Shown here: piece after piece, positions 1 to 11,725 of the stretch
Position numbering within the stretch: position 1 is the first letter of the stretch
How the letters are laid out: each line of letters opens with the position of its first letter
Source of the DNA: Atkinsonella hypoxylon
Taxonomy: Eukaryota > Ascomycota > Sordariomycetes > Hypocreales > Clavicipitaceae
Length of the DNA stretch: 64,000 nt
Direction of reading: 5' to 3'
Assembly: GCA_000729835.1 (NCBI GenBank)
Contig: JFHB01000180.1
Span: 1 to 64,000, forward strand
The notes under the pieces: generated by a model
Databases searched by the model: none
The model's input: the letters and a program-made list of their open reading frames with translations, nothing else
Told to the model about the DNA's origin: nothing
Translations under genes and position numbers: made by a program

Positions 1-54
1 AAAAAAAAAAAAAAAAAAACCAAAAAAACACACACACACACACACACACACACA
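1..54. repeat. Poly-A tract and (CA)n microsatellite
   Basis: Nineteen A residues are followed by a short A-rich spacer and about thirteen CA dinucleotides. This is simple sequence with no coding potential. Confidence 0.95.
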
Positions 55-1219
55 AGGATAGTCTGGCAAAAACTGACGTGAGCAGGTTTCTCAGTATCGG
101 CTACCGACATTGAGCTGGACCAGTCTTTTCTATCCGCTCAATTGAGAATGGCCAATGGCTCCTTACGTGAGCGAGAGGGCATTGAACTCAATGAGCATAT
201 TGGCAACTATAACGGGCGATTAGTCGTATGTCTTCCATCTTTCCACCCGTCCGTCGAGCTTATGCACCATGGTTACTGATTGGCTGTGCGTAGTACATTG
301 CGTAGGTGAGCATGCACAAGGAAGACGGGTATAGCGTTGCAACGATGAAGGCGTGTTGCGGCTGCTTCTCTGCATGAGCTCGAGCAAAGATAGCTTTGCT
401 TTGAATTGATTCTCACTGACCTTATGGTCTCATTATCCTGTGAATAGTGTACTTGTGATCCCGGTTGCGGATCGCAAAACATGCTTGCGTCACGTAGCCG
501 GTAGAAATCCCACATATAACTCTTCACCAAAGTCTCATCCGTCACGTCACCGCTTCGAATCGACTTAGGTTTATGTAGCATAGATACACATGTACACACG
601 TCCACCCAAATCAGGGGTTACAGGAATCGAGTGGCCACGCGCTTTCCATCTCCGCGTATTGGTCCATCTTGACAGTCAATTAATTCTCACCAGTCACGGG
701 AAAAGAGCAGCTTGTCCGACCCAGAACACATACTTGGGTGCCTTGTAGAGAGCGTAGTGTGTGTTCTGGAGCGCCTGTGCTCATGCGAACCATCGACTCC
801 AAAATCCTTTCACTGAGATAGCGATCCAGCTTGCAGGTAACGCACTGGGCTTGACGGCAATTCGAGTCTTCAACACCAACGACACCATCATATCCTTCAC
901 GAATACCTCATGATAAGCTTCTCCTGTCCATGTCTCGTCAAGCACTTCACACTCGTCGTTCCAGACTGTAGTTCACCGAGCAACTCGTGCTAGAACCACT
1001 AGTCACATCTCACATATCTCGAAAATTGGCTTTAGCCTGTTCTAGCCTCCCCAGCGCCCTTCGCAACGCCGTCATCTAGAATGTCCCTGCAAGCAAAATC
1101 TACCCACAAACACCTCCTCTGTAAATACTCTCATGTTCATTTGACAACACAAAAGATCATTCACAACTGCCCTCGTCTTATAGAATGTTTTGTTACAGCC
1201 ATGTGACAAACTCATGCCC
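55..1219. other. Intergenic region with one possible gene remnant
   Basis: No gene can be supported. On the minus strand at about 972-781 there is a reading frame of roughly 60 codons with coding-like composition (it contains DETWTGEAYHEVF and ends with a stop at 781), preceded by an AG that could be an acceptor. I do not recognise it and found no partner exon before the kinase gene at 1220. A 110-codon minus frame at 605-273 has no recognisable feature. The remainder looks like ordinary intergenic DNA. Confidence 0.4.
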
Positions 1220-4200
1220 TCACGTTAGGTCTCGTGCCGACAGAATTTGACTCAATTCAGCCAACTTCACCGGCTTTGTGAGGAACAGGTCGATCCCACT
1301 TGTGAATGCCTCCTGTTGCGCGTCTGCCGAGGCCAGTCCCGTAAGAGCAAAGATGGTACATCTGTGCAAGTTTCGCTCCGTCTCTATTGCTCGAATATGC
1401 CGCGTCGCTTCGAATCCATCCATGACGGGCATGGATATGTCCATAAAGACACATTTATACATGCCTGAATCTTGACCGAATATTTCGACGGCCCGCTGTC
1501 CGTTCGTAGCTGTTCTATATGGTAAATTTAATTTTCTCATATATGTCGTAAGAATTTTAAGGTTGATGGGGTTATCGTCCACAAGTAGGAAGCTGGTTCC
1601 CGGCTCCGCTGTGCCATCGCAGACGTTACACTGGTCAATAGGAGCGACTGGCGCAAGAGGTGTAGGCCGGCGAACGCGTTCAGGGAGCGCAATCTCCATT
1701 ATGGTGCTGGCGCTCAGAGGAGAGTCCGGTGTTGCATCGACACGTTTGACCGGGTATACACCACCGAGCTGCGGTTCTTGTTCATCCTCCGGAGTCTGTA
1801 TTGTGGGAGATGTGTGATGTAATGTGGCCTGGTGAGCTGTCCATCGCTTGAAAGTCAGTGCCAAGACCTTGGCGAGCTTGCGCGGGCCGACCCTGTTCAT
1901 CTTGTTAGTGTTGCTTATCCCGCCTAGATGGAGCTCCAGATTTCGTGAAATTGAACAACGTACGGTTGAGCGCTGAATTCCCACAGCTGCTTGTTAGGTC
2001 GGTGCTTGAAGGCGCTGCTCCCTGTCAGCCTGCCAGCCGACACTGCATTTCTGCAAATGACCACTGCCGGTGGCGACGAAGCATTGTGTTGCGACGAATG
2101 GTGCAGATTCAGTTGCAGATAAGCCTCGTCACATAAGAGCAAGTCAGGAACAAGGTCGCTACTTTCTGAAGGCTCAACAACTTGCATCTGCAGCCAATGT
2201 CGACATATGTTTGCAATGGCATCCCTTTCAACAACATTCGTTCCCAATACCCCGTCTTCACCATCTACGGATGGTGTATCGCGAAACCCCAGTAACAATA
2301 CGCGAAGTCCGCGTAAATCATTTCTCTGAGCCTCGAATTCGTCTATGGGCAATGGTGAGTGTGGCGCCGGAATTTCTGGAGCAGCAGCGGGTAGTGGCAT
2401 GACCACAGAGATGGCGGTCCCCCTGTCAACAATACTGTCAATGGAAATGGTCCCTTTCAATGCCGTGACAATTCTTTCTACAAAACTCAACCCCAGACCC
2501 ATTCCTGGCTTCAAAGAGTCTTCTTGGATAAAGGGAGTAAAGACATCGCTCTCGAGGTATGACTTTCCAATGCCGCAGCCGGAGTCTGTGACTGTCAACC
2601 TCACAAAAGTACAATTCGGATCCTTGCTTGCTGATTCCAGTCGGGGCTGATCCAACGAAACTTTGACAAATCCTTTGCTGGTAAACTTGAGTGAGTTACC
2701 AACCAGATTCATTACCACGCGACGCAGTGCACCAGGCTGAGTGTAAAAAGCCCATGATGCATTGGGCTCGATGTCAACACAGATCGTCGCTATATCTGAC
2801 TCTTTCTGAGACGATGAACCGTCCAATTGTTCAATATTGTGCGGGGCGTCTGGGCCGACTTGAGTTCCGGGTTGCCCCCCATTTGATCCAAGGGCCTTGA
2901 GCTGAAAGATGCGACCAGCGTAGACGCTCTCAACGACCTCTTCTACGACCAGATCGACTTTGACACGTGAGACGATATTCATCATCCCCGACTCAATTGA
3001 CGCTACCTTTTCCCTCCTCAGCCCTCGCTCTTCCACATCGCCATTGTTCTGTGTGACGCGAGCTGGAGAAAGAAAGTTATTGACTCGGCTCCAATCTAGC
3101 AGATGGTCAACGGTGTCGAGTAAAGTACGACTGCATGTTTCCATCGAGTGCAGAAGGTCGCCTTGAAATGCATCCAGCGCCGTGTCACGAAGAAGTTCAG
3201 CACCCAGAATTATACCGTGGAGTGGTGACCGAAGCTCATGTGAGATGGAGCTGAGCACATCCATTTTCGATTGCTCCACTGTCTTTGCAGCCGTTTGGAA
3301 AACAGTGGCCATAATTACAGTGCCAAAGGCCAGAAGATAACTGAGTTCTCCCTCGATTGACATGACTCGAGAGCACTTCTTTGTCCACGCGAAACCACCA
3401 GCATACCAACGTCGCTTTTGCGTATCCCAAACCGGGAAAAATGCCACATTCGAGGCTCCGGGAAGTAAGTCTTTGAGTACACTCTCTATACTGTATTTTC
3501 CTTCGACAGCAGCTTGAAGATTGCTCGGCTTGTTTTTTCGAGGAGGGCTCAGGTTCGTTTGATCAGGGTACGATTTGCCAACTCGGGCCTGTCCATTCAG
3601 GGTAGTGTCGTTCAATAATTTAAAGTCCTTCTCTTGCCTTAGTCTGATGACTGTACCCCTAGGGAATTGGGTAAGAAGTTCACTTAAGACATGCTGGGGG
3701 AGGCGGCTGTAAGTTTGTTCTTGGTCATGGCCGTCAATGCTGGAGTTGGAGGATGTGGATAACCCCAAGACTTTACAATCAGGCCCAGTGCTCAGGTCTC
3801 CCCCTGCGTATACCATGCTCGTACCGGATAAACGGCGTTCGATGCTGGGAGTTGCTGGGATAGGCCCAGCAGTTGCAGGTCGCCCGAATGAGGAAGTTCC
3901 AGCATTCAAGAACAACAATCCATCAGCCTCGATTGATTCTCGAATTATTTTAGCAGCATTCGAGAAGATGTGCTCCACAGACTTCATGGAGCCGTTGTTC
4001 ACGTGGACATACTTGTCTTCGTGAGAGCTTGAGGGTCGAGGTTCCGGTTCTAAGCCAAGAAGTTAAACCTGCTGGAAAAGCAAAACTCGTCCAGATACAC
4101 GCAAATGGAAAAAGGATGAGACAACTCACCAATAAGATTTTCAGGGCATCTTCCTGAGGAAACAACTTCATCACGTGCCAAACCGGATCCAGCCTGTCCT

Positions 4201-5098
4201 ACCACATCGAGTTCTATCCCCGTAGGTGCAAGGTCCAGTCCCGACGTTGTTGATATTCCCTGCACAAAACTTCCGACGCCACGAACCATGCGATCCGCAC
4301 GGCGTTGCCCATCCCGAAAACGCCGAGTCTCTAAGTAGCCCATGATTGTTCTAGAAAGATCCTGCATAATCGGCACCACGTTCGGATCGAGGCTCTCACG
4401 AGCCTCAGTGTCAAATACGCAGAATACACCAATATCAATGCCTCGGGGGGTCCGGAGAGGCACACCAGCATAAAACCTGTAGTCAGGCCACAACGGGCAC
4501 GCTGATTTGCCGCAGCACTTTATTGGATGGTTCCATAGGTCGCCCACCACAGTGACTGGCAAGTCGCCGGGTGGATCTTGGCCAAAGACGGTATCACTCG
4601 TCCCAGTCTCCCTGGTTGAGGACAACAGTACATATTCGCATACGCCGGAAACCCTGGCAAGAGATAAACCCCCGAGAAGGTTTCGCTCGCCAAGTTCATC
4701 TCGTCCAATCGGTTGTTGCACGACGGAAACACCATGGGATAGAGGGGTTATGGGCGTGGCTTCGGCAACGACGTATTGATGCTCCTTGTCGAATAGTGAG
4801 ACTAGTGCTCGACAACCGCCGAGACGCAAAGTGCCGAGCTGGGCGAAGGCAGTCAAGGAGGGGTCTGGCGTAAGTTCTGATGGAAGAACGGCCGTGTCGT
4901 TGGCGCTGGGAAACACCAAGTTGAGTAAGGAGGAATCATATCTGTGGATTTATTAGTCGATATCAGAATTTGAGGTATTGAAATGGTTGGAACTATGTCC
5001 AGGAAGCTAGAGGGTACAACGAACCTGAATGTCTCACGCTCACGAACTTCCTCGGCAACAGAATTGGCAGTCATGGTGGGAAAGCAGATGGTTGACAC
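1220..5098 (-). CDS. Hybrid histidine kinase (GAF - HisKA - HATPase_c - receiver)
   Basis: Cytosolic-type phosphorelay sensor of 1,214 residues. Four exons: 5098-5025, 4941-4130, 4049-1964 and 1892-1220; introns of 83, 80 and 71 bp join in frame. The N-terminal third holds the DPSLTAFAQLG motif and GAF-like region typical of fungal hybrid kinases. The phosphoacceptor His is at about residue 566 (SISHELRSPLHG), the ATP-binding N box near 747 (NLVGNSLKF), G1 near 785 (TDSGCGIG) and G2 near 812 (GMGLGLS). The C-terminal receiver has the acidic pair DD, the phosphoacceptor Asp at about 1142 (FMDISMPVMDG) and the conserved Lys (LTKPVK). All key residues are present, so it should autophosphorylate and pass phosphate onward through an Hpt protein, by family knowledge. 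No membrane segment is seen. The ligand and fungal class are not assigned. An alternative start is Met9. Confidence 0.93.
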
Positions 5099-6355
5099 CG
5101 AGTTGCCGCGAAGGATGGACTTGAAGTATCATCACAGAAAAGACCCCAACGCGCCCGGATCCGTGTGAATTTGCTGCCGACCCGATAACAGCACCGTCAG
5201 TCACGAAGCGGCAGTGAATTTGGATAGGCAAAAAAAAATGATGAAGTCCCCTATTACCAAAAAATATTTAATTATCTCCGCGGGGGGGGGCTTGGAGCTT
5301 CCCTGGTATCCGTTACGCCCGTTTGGGGGAATGACCCCACCCGGCAAACAGGTGGCAACGCCAGGTGGAGTCAGGGTCAGGGTCCCTTATGTGTGCTCGA
5401 AGGCAACAACCAGGCCACGGGACCCACAGGACTTCCGATAAGTGGGTCATAATAATACCAGACCTCAGTGAAGGCACGACAGCTGCGGTAAGTCGAAGGA
5501 TGTCTTTGTATCCGAAATTTGCTTGAACTCTTTCCTAGTGAGGCTCGCGCATAAGTTAAAGTACCGTTCAATCCCACTGGTTCTAATTGGCCCACTAGCT
5601 AATTAGTGCTGGACCTTGTTAATTTCGAGCCAGGTGTAGAAATTGGGTACTCGCAGGCATCCGTTATAAGAACCGCAGATATATTCCGTAAAGCTTATAG
5701 ATATAGCTTAATAATTACTCTAACTTCTGTTATGCTACTTGTCAGGTTAAAAGCTAAAAAGCTAAAAAAGCTGTATAGTAATTAGAAATGAATTATAAGA
5801 GATGAAGAAATCTAATAGGCCTTTTAGGTACCTATTTAGACCAGACCTGTCTTAGAAAATACGTCCTTGGGTAGTAGGTAAGTTTTCAGTGCAGGTACCC
5901 ACGGTTCCTAATGGACCAGGTCCATGGATCCCAAACGGAGGACCCACGAACGGGCACCTGTGGCAATTTCACACCCAACTTTGAGTGTTCAAAGGGATAG
6001 ATCCATTGCCGCCTGATCGATTAAGTTGTCGAGACCTTGGCGGAGGCATCCGAGCACATTCACCAAAATGCGTGTAACGTCACCAGAGGTCTCCAACACT
6101 CAGATGGCCCTTGTATATAAATCTATATATTAAAAAGAAAACGTGGTAAAACACTGCCTATTTGCGAGTTAAGGGTATCAATCCAGCGGGGAAGTGAAAG
6201 AACCAGAATGCAATTGGTATCATGCCAGACATTGATGAGGAAGAAATAAGACAAAGATAATCCAACGTAAAAAGCAGCAACCGACAAGCCACAATAGGAA
6301 GCCAAGCATCTTTCACACGTCTCTCCCCACTCCCGCGAATCGACCATCATTCGCC
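5099..6355. other. Intergenic region, partly AT-rich
   Basis: No gene is seen. A short G run lies at about 5281-5290. From about 5640 to 5830 the DNA is AT-rich with near-repeats of the form aaaagcta, resembling old repeat debris. The region contains the kinase promoter on its left and the 3' flank of the GATA gene on its right. Confidence 0.5.
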
Positions 6356-7117
6356 TTAACATGAAGAAGGCTGCCTGACATGCTTCCCTCGAGCCCTGCC
6401 CCTTCGCTTCGCATATATCAGCCCGCAAACGTTGCATAGTGTACCGGGACCAGCCGGGCCGTTTCGCCATTTCGGTGTATGATCTGTGGCACATACGCGA
6501 CAGCTGGAGCTCCGTGGCCTCTTTGCTGGCACTCGCAACCCGTGTCTAATCTCGTAACTTTTCCTCATCGGCGGGAGAACGGGCTCGTCGTACGAAAATT
6601 GGAGAGCTTCGGGTCGAGGGCTGGGCACTTCCTCGGCCTCACTGCCGGCATCCGTTGGGGGTCCATGTCGGCTCTGGTCTTTGTCTTGGTTCCGGAGCGA
6701 GAATATTCTGTCGACATTGATGCCGATGTTTTGCGACAGTTCAAGAATGGCGTACAAGTCGTCCTCGCTCACCTGTTCAGCGGCGTCGTTCTCTGTCGGG
6801 AAATGGCCGATGTGCCAGGCCAGCAGGCCCACATCCAGTTTGATCTGCGGAGAGAAAGGAGAAAAAAAAAGTAGAAATGTCAGTACAAGCATGAGGAGTT
6901 GGATGACTACTCGTAGAATACAGGAGATTAAGTGCACCTGGTGAACATGGTCATGACATACAGTATCAAAGCTTTCGCCCAGTTTCAAAGCATTCAGCGA
7001 CAATTTGGCGCTAGCCGGTTTGGAGCCTCCGAAGGGCGGGGCCTCGCAATGAGGATGGGCGCTCCCTTGATAGGCTGGTCCTCCGTCGTCGCCAGCCGAG
7101 GAAGCGGCAACAGACAT
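6356..7117 (-). CDS. Small GATA-type zinc finger transcription factor
   Basis: Nuclear DNA-binding protein of 222 residues, two exons (7117-6938 and 6844-6356) around a 93-bp intron with donor GTGCAC, branch-like CTGAC and acceptor CCGCAG. A single C-terminal zinc finger has the spacing C-X2-C-X18-C-X2-C (CRVC ... CNVC), with the WRNGP and LCNVCGLIYAKR signatures and a basic tail. The 18-residue loop is the form seen in WC-2/NsdD-like fungal GATA factors, as opposed to the 17-residue nitrogen and iron regulators. There is no PAS domain, so it is not WC-1 or WC-2 itself. The intron length is a multiple of three with no in-frame stop, so unspliced message would still be open. I cannot name the orthologue. 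Confidence 0.88.
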   Translation of the reverse strand: MSVAASSAGDDGGPAYQGSAHPHCEAPPFGGSKPASAKLSLNALKLGESFDTVCHDHVHQVHLISCILRVVIQLLMLVLTFLLFFSPFSPQIKLDVGLLAWHIGHFPTENDAAEQVSEDDLYAILELSQNIGINVDRIFSLRNQDKDQSRHGPPTDAGSEAEEVPSPRPEALQFSYDEPVLPPMRKSYEIRHGLRVPAKRPRSSSCRVCATDHTPKWRNGPAGPGTLCNVCGLIYAKRRGRARGKHVRQPSSC

Positions 7118-8845
7118 AAATGATCGTTGACTGTATTGCTCGTGGAACGAGGATGACGATCCAATTTATTGTTGGTGATTTTGGCGGAGGGACACATGTG
7201 TTATTGGACGAGCCAGGCTTAGAGCATGGCGAACGAGCGAAGATGATAGAAAACAGTTGAGAGCTGCAACACACAGGTGGAAATGGATTGGATGATCGAA
7301 TTAATCTCGGGGGGGCGGAAGCTGACGGACGATTGTGGCAATGCCAGCCCACCCGGGAACATGCCAATGTGTGAGGTGTGGTGGATGCGGAGAAGAAAAA
7401 AATGAAATAGAATCTGATAGCGGACTCTCAGCTTTGTGGGGTAAGCTGTCTATATACAGTAGAATAGTGTCAAAATTCAGGGCCAAGGTTAGAAATCGAA
7501 TTCCGACCAGACATTTCAAGCCGAGACGGGACAGGGACAAAAATCCCCGATTTTTATCCATCCTAGCTAGGTACCTACCTAGGTAGACACAGAGAAGCCA
7601 CCCCCCCCCCCCCCAGCCCGCACGGGAAGGGAAGGGACGGTGGAGACGGGGGGGAATAAGGTCGGACCTTTAACCCTGCACTCAGCTCTACCCCAAAGAA
7701 GGGTTACGTTCCAAGGTTATCGAAAATGCCCTTTATGTACGGAGTATTTTCTTGCCCTTGGACGAACACCACAACTATCGCCAAGATTTCCTGCCATGCA
7801 CGATGCCAGAGCTGAGCACACCAGCACAACATGGGAATAAGCCCAGAGGTCGACAATCGAACCACCACCCATCTGCCACCGGGTGCCGACATAATCCAGC
7901 GACGCACCATCAAGGTTGTGGATAGAACGAGAACGGGTCACCTGTTCCGTAAAAATGTGCCACCGACCAAACATCCGGGGCAAAAAGCGCGCAGCCGGCG
8001 CGAGTACAAGTCAATTCTTCGAGCTCGGCTTCGCATTCACGTTCGTCTTTCCCACGCACCATACATGAATAATGGTCATACGGCAGCACGTCCCTCTCCA
8101 TGGGTGCTAAGAGTGGCTGATTCTACGCTGCACCATGCTTTTTCGTTGCTAGCCACACGCCGACGTTGATCCTAGAAGGATGTGTAGCTCTCTTAGCCTG
8201 CATACGCTATCTTGTGTGTATTACCGCATGCTTGCGTCGACTTTCAGCCCTTATCTCTGGGTGATGTCGAAAGCGTCCATGTAACGCCGAGACCAGAAAG
8301 AGAGAGAGAAAGAAAGAAAGGGATTTTGAGTCTTCATCCCATGTCGAACGAATGTAAGCATGAAGTACGGTGGTGAAACATTAAAAAAAAAAAATGGGTA
8401 TTCAAAATACAAAGTAAAAGGTGATTGCTTCAGTGCGCCTATGTGGCTTAAGAAGCTAGAGAAGCAATGATTATCAAAAGGTCACCTTCTTTATCTCAAA
8501 GGCTGCGTTACCTGGTCTGGCGATATCCCGTCTTAGCTCTACGTATCTGTTACAATCACCGAGATCACCGACTGGCCCGGAATAGCGGCTGGGCCCGTGT
8601 GATTATTGCCATGACAAGACATTCTAGCAGTCAGGACAAGTTTCGCTGAGCTGTGATATATAAACCTTATGAAAATAGTCTCGTAAACTCCAGGGACATC
8701 GCAGAAGGCAAATACGTTTATATATAGTAATTCACTGCGGTTTCACTTGTAGTCTACAGAACATCTGATCTAGCGGCTCATGTCGCTACAACCAAGCCCG
8801 CTTTCGGACTGCATTGAAGGAATGAACTAAAATGCATGTTGAAGG
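7118..8845. other. Intergenic region with simple repeats
   Basis: No convincing gene. It holds a palindrome-rich motif CTAGGTACCTACCTAGG at about 7567, a run of 14 C at 7601-7614, a GA-rich microsatellite at about 8300-8320 and an A run at about 8382-8393. Open frames here are short and overlap on opposite strands without recognisable motifs. It includes the GATA promoter and the 3' flank of zuotin. Confidence 0.5.
7601..7614. repeat. Poly-C tract (14 C)
   Basis: Fourteen consecutive C residues in the GATA gene upstream region, next to a purine-rich stretch. Simple sequence. Confidence 0.95.
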
Positions 8846-10258
8846 TTACGCCAAAGATTTAGCATCGCCATCCTTCAGTTTGCCAGCATCGATTAGTCTC
8901 TTGACCTCGCCACTCCAAACAGTCCTAATCTCATCAGCTATTGTAAGCCCATTCAGCTTGCCAGCAAGAGCGGCAATCTCATCAGGATCAATCTTGCCCT
9001 GGATGAGCTCGACATCTCCTAGCACGGCGTCAATCTGAGCAGCAGAAGCATCACCACCAGTGACAAAGTAATGGGCCTCCTTGACAGAGCCCTTGAGCAC
9101 ACGCTTGTTCTTCTTGACAGCGTTCTTGGCAGCCTCCTTGACCTTCTTAGCTGATTCACGGTCAGCTTTAGCGTTAGCCTCGGCCTCGGCCATGGCCTTC
9201 GCCTCGGCTTCTTTCTTCGTCTTGGCCTCTTCGGCAGCCTTCTTCTCAGCGGCTTCCTTTTCGAGACGCTTCTTATTTTTGGCGGCATTGGCCTCCTGCC
9301 GGAATCGCTTGATGCGTTCATCGCCAGCGGAAGCATCATCTAGGAGCTTCCGGAGACGAGCATTGTCCTCCGCCTTCTTCTTCTTACGGGCATTGGCGTT
9401 CTTTCTCTCAACGTGGCGCTTCTGGTCGCGGTTCTCGTTGTCGTCGGGAACATCCTCGTCGAGATATTCGAAGCTGCGCCAGCTGTCAAAGTTATACCAG
9501 AAGTTGTAGAAATCCTCCACCTGTTCCTTGGTAGACTCGGCGTTACCAAATGAGGGAACAGGGTGCGTCTTGGAAAAGCGAGCTTCGGACTTGAAGACTT
9601 TGCTCCAGAGCTTATAGTAGTCACCCTTCTGAAGTTGCTTTTTGGTGGGGGGCTCGACGTCGGCTTCCTCATCAACGGAATCGTACTGGCGACGCTTCAC
9701 AGGGTCAAGGAGAACATCAGTGGCTTTCTGGATGCACTTGAAGAACTGATCATCTTCAGCGCGGCCCTGAGCAGCCTTCTTATCGGGATGGTGCTTGAGG
9801 ACCTTCTTGCGGTGAGCCTTCTTGATTTGCTCCTCCGTGGCTCTCCAGCGATATTTGGAGATACCGAGAATCTTGTAATGATCTTGAGTCTGTGGAAAAG
9901 ACGCATGAGTACAAAAATCAATGGTGCGGAGTTAAAGGGAACTTTGAGCCGCGTGTCTTACCTTCCAGTCCTTGGCCTCGCGCTGAAGCATCATGGGATC
10001 TTCCGGCTCGCTCTCGTCGCTCTCGTCTCCATCCTCGACCTTCTTGGCACTTTCCTGGGCCTGGATACGGTCATCCTCAGAAAAAGTGCGCTTGTGGCGA
10101 GCACGGCGGGCATGCGCGAGGAAGTGCGGGCCGACAGGCTCGATGCTGCGCTGTATGGCACCGGACAACTGTCCAACAGCCTTGAAGTCCTTTTCGGCAC
10201 TCCAACCATCGGGGAGAATAGGCAGAGGAAGCTCTGCAACCTGCGATATAGTAGCCAT
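8846..10258 (-). CDS. ZUO1: Zuotin, ribosome-associated J-protein co-chaperone
   Basis: Component of the ribosome-associated complex that stimulates Ssb-type Hsp70 on nascent chains, by family knowledge. 446 residues in two exons: 10258-9962 and 9889-8846, with a 72-bp intron (GTAAGA ... CCACAG). The J domain begins right after the splice (HYKILGISKYRW) and carries the HPD motif at residues 133-135 (KHHPDKK). It is followed by the zuotin homology region (DYYKLWSKVFKSEARFS, FYNFWYNFDSWRSFEYLDED), a long Lys/Glu/Ala-rich charged helix of about 130 residues for ribosome contact, and a C-terminal helical segment. Animal-type SANT domains are absent, as usual in fungi. The start at 10258 is the only ATG giving the conserved N-terminus. 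It is divergent from the MZM1-like gene. Confidence 0.95.
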
Positions 10259-10411
10259 TACAACGTTTATGCTCAACCACAGGAACAGGTCGGAGAGGAG
10301 AGCAATCAAAGTGGGTGGCACAACACTCTCCGCACGACCAATTAATTTTTTTTTTCTCAAGATTTTTTGTTGGTGGAGTCGCTTCCTCAACGGTGAATTG
10401 GCGGGGTCTAT

Positions 10412-10600
10412 CTCGAGGACCGTAAGGCTGCACTTTCGTGAATCGCGGAGTTACGATGTAGCTCATTGTAAATTGAAAATTTACACCAGGAATTGTACTC
10501 TTGGCTAAATTAGCAGGGCGGAAGGTGTACCTTTTAATTATTGTTTCTAATTGGTTCACTCTCCCCGTCGGTACGAAAGTGCAGCCTTACTGTCCTCAAG
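10412..10600. repeat. Foldback (MITE-like) element between ZUO1 and MZM1
   Basis: Two 28-bp arms in inverted orientation, 10412-10439 and 10573-10600, match at 26 of 28 positions; the shared core is GTAAGGCTGCACTTTCGT. The AT-rich interior of 133 bp contains a weaker nested inverted pair (ACACC/GGTGT). No open frame. It occupies the centre of the 508-bp space between the two divergent start codons, so it lies in both promoters. A clear target-site duplication was not found. Confidence 0.7.
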
Positions 10601-10766
10601 AAGATTAAACTGTCAGCCAGCTTCTAATTAATAAGAGACTGGAGCGATGGCGCCGGCGGCAGACGGCTAAACTAGTACTCCGTAATCAGCTGGGGAAAGG
10701 ATTTGGTCGCCTGGTCGTCCATCATCAGCCATACATCATACATGCAACGACTCAACATATGCGCCA

Positions 10767-11249
10767 ATGGCACTGGCAGCATATAGAGATCTGATGCGCG
10801 CAGCTCGCATCACCTTCCGAGGTCAGTGGTATTCTATGTCTGCACTCAGGGACTTGTGTTCTCATTTTAATGTCTGATAGGTGATGCTCCTATGCTAGCA
10901 GCTGCTCAACTCCAGATTCGACTTAAAACCAGAGAGAGGGCTAGCCTGAACCCGAGTGAACCGAGGACGCAGGAATTTATACAACATGGTCACGATATTG
11001 CTAAATTCTTGCGGGCCAATGTAGTTCAGGGAAGGAAAATGGACGGACAGGATGACATGTACCGTATGTTTGCAAACAGGGATTTCTCTTCTACCGTATG
11101 CGAACGAGAACGGATCGCTGACCACACTATCAGAGTTGAGAATTCATAAAGACACAGAAAGAGGAGACAATGAGACTATAAAACATGCTGGACAAGGCAC
11201 AGCCAGCGGAGGCGGCTGCTGTGGTAACAAAGAAATGGGATTACGATAA
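10767..11249 (+). CDS. MZM1: Mzm1-like mitochondrial LYR-motif protein
   Basis: Small protein of 117 residues in three exons: 10767-10821, 10881-11063 and 11134-11249 (introns 59 and 70 bp, GTCAGT ... GATAG and GTATGT ... ATCAG). No exon is long enough alone to stand out, but the spliced product starts MALAAYRDLMRAARI, an LYR-type tripeptide context, continues with AAQLQIR, HDIAKFLRANVVQG and LRIHKDTERGD, and ends Gly/Cys-rich. This pattern matches Mzm1, a matrix chaperone that stabilises the Rieske protein Rip1 during complex III assembly and was named for mitochondrial zinc maintenance (family knowledge). The second splice uses C|AG to give Gln, the least certain join. The length fits the family. 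Transcribed away from ZUO1. Confidence 0.85.
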
Positions 11250-11725
11250 ACTGCGTCGCGCTAGAACAAAGCGTCGCCGTCGAAAAATGCGTGCCATGGA
11301 AGATGTTCAGGATTCTTTTGCTTGCTCGCCAACCACAACTCGGTACGTGCATCACTGTTGCTCATGCTCCTACGCTGACTAACTGCTGAAGCGACGAAAC
11401 GCATCAAAAAAAAAAAAAAGGCAGTGGTAAGAAAAGAGTGGCAACAAAAGAAGGGTGGGAATGAAGATTCGGATGGTAATAAGAAAAAGGTCGCATCACG
11501 GGAGGATAAGGCTTGTAGTCCATGTACATCAAATGTAAACTACCATCTACTTAAATAGGCACGTCTCTTTTAGTACTCTCCGACGTATGATACAATGAGA
11601 CGTCCAAATCATACCCTCAGTCTCTGTCCGTCCGTCGTCTTTGCCCAAACTCAGCTATAGAACTCATGATATCGTCACCCCAACGCCAAACGCCGCGCAT
11701 GCTGAAGCCTAAAAATGGCACTCCA
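11250..11725. other. Convergent intergenic region MZM1/SLT11
   Basis: Holds the 3' flanks of two convergent genes and an A run at about 11406-11419. Nothing else is seen. Confidence 0.6.

Noticed and set aside
6845..6937. Transmembrane helix in the GATA protein
   Set aside because: The hydrophobic stretch coincides exactly with a consensus intron; kept only as an intron-retention hypothesis.
9563..10345. 260-codon plus-strand ORF
   Set aside because: It is antisense to the zuotin gene, whose Lys/Glu-rich codons leave the opposite strand free of stops.
10077..10559. 160-codon minus-strand ORF over the ZUO1 start
   Set aside because: It overlaps the J-protein first exon in another frame and runs through the foldback element; no coding features.
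11185..11382. 65-codon plus ORF with RRRRK-type basic run
   Set aside because: Overlaps the last MZM1 exon in another frame and has no support of its own.
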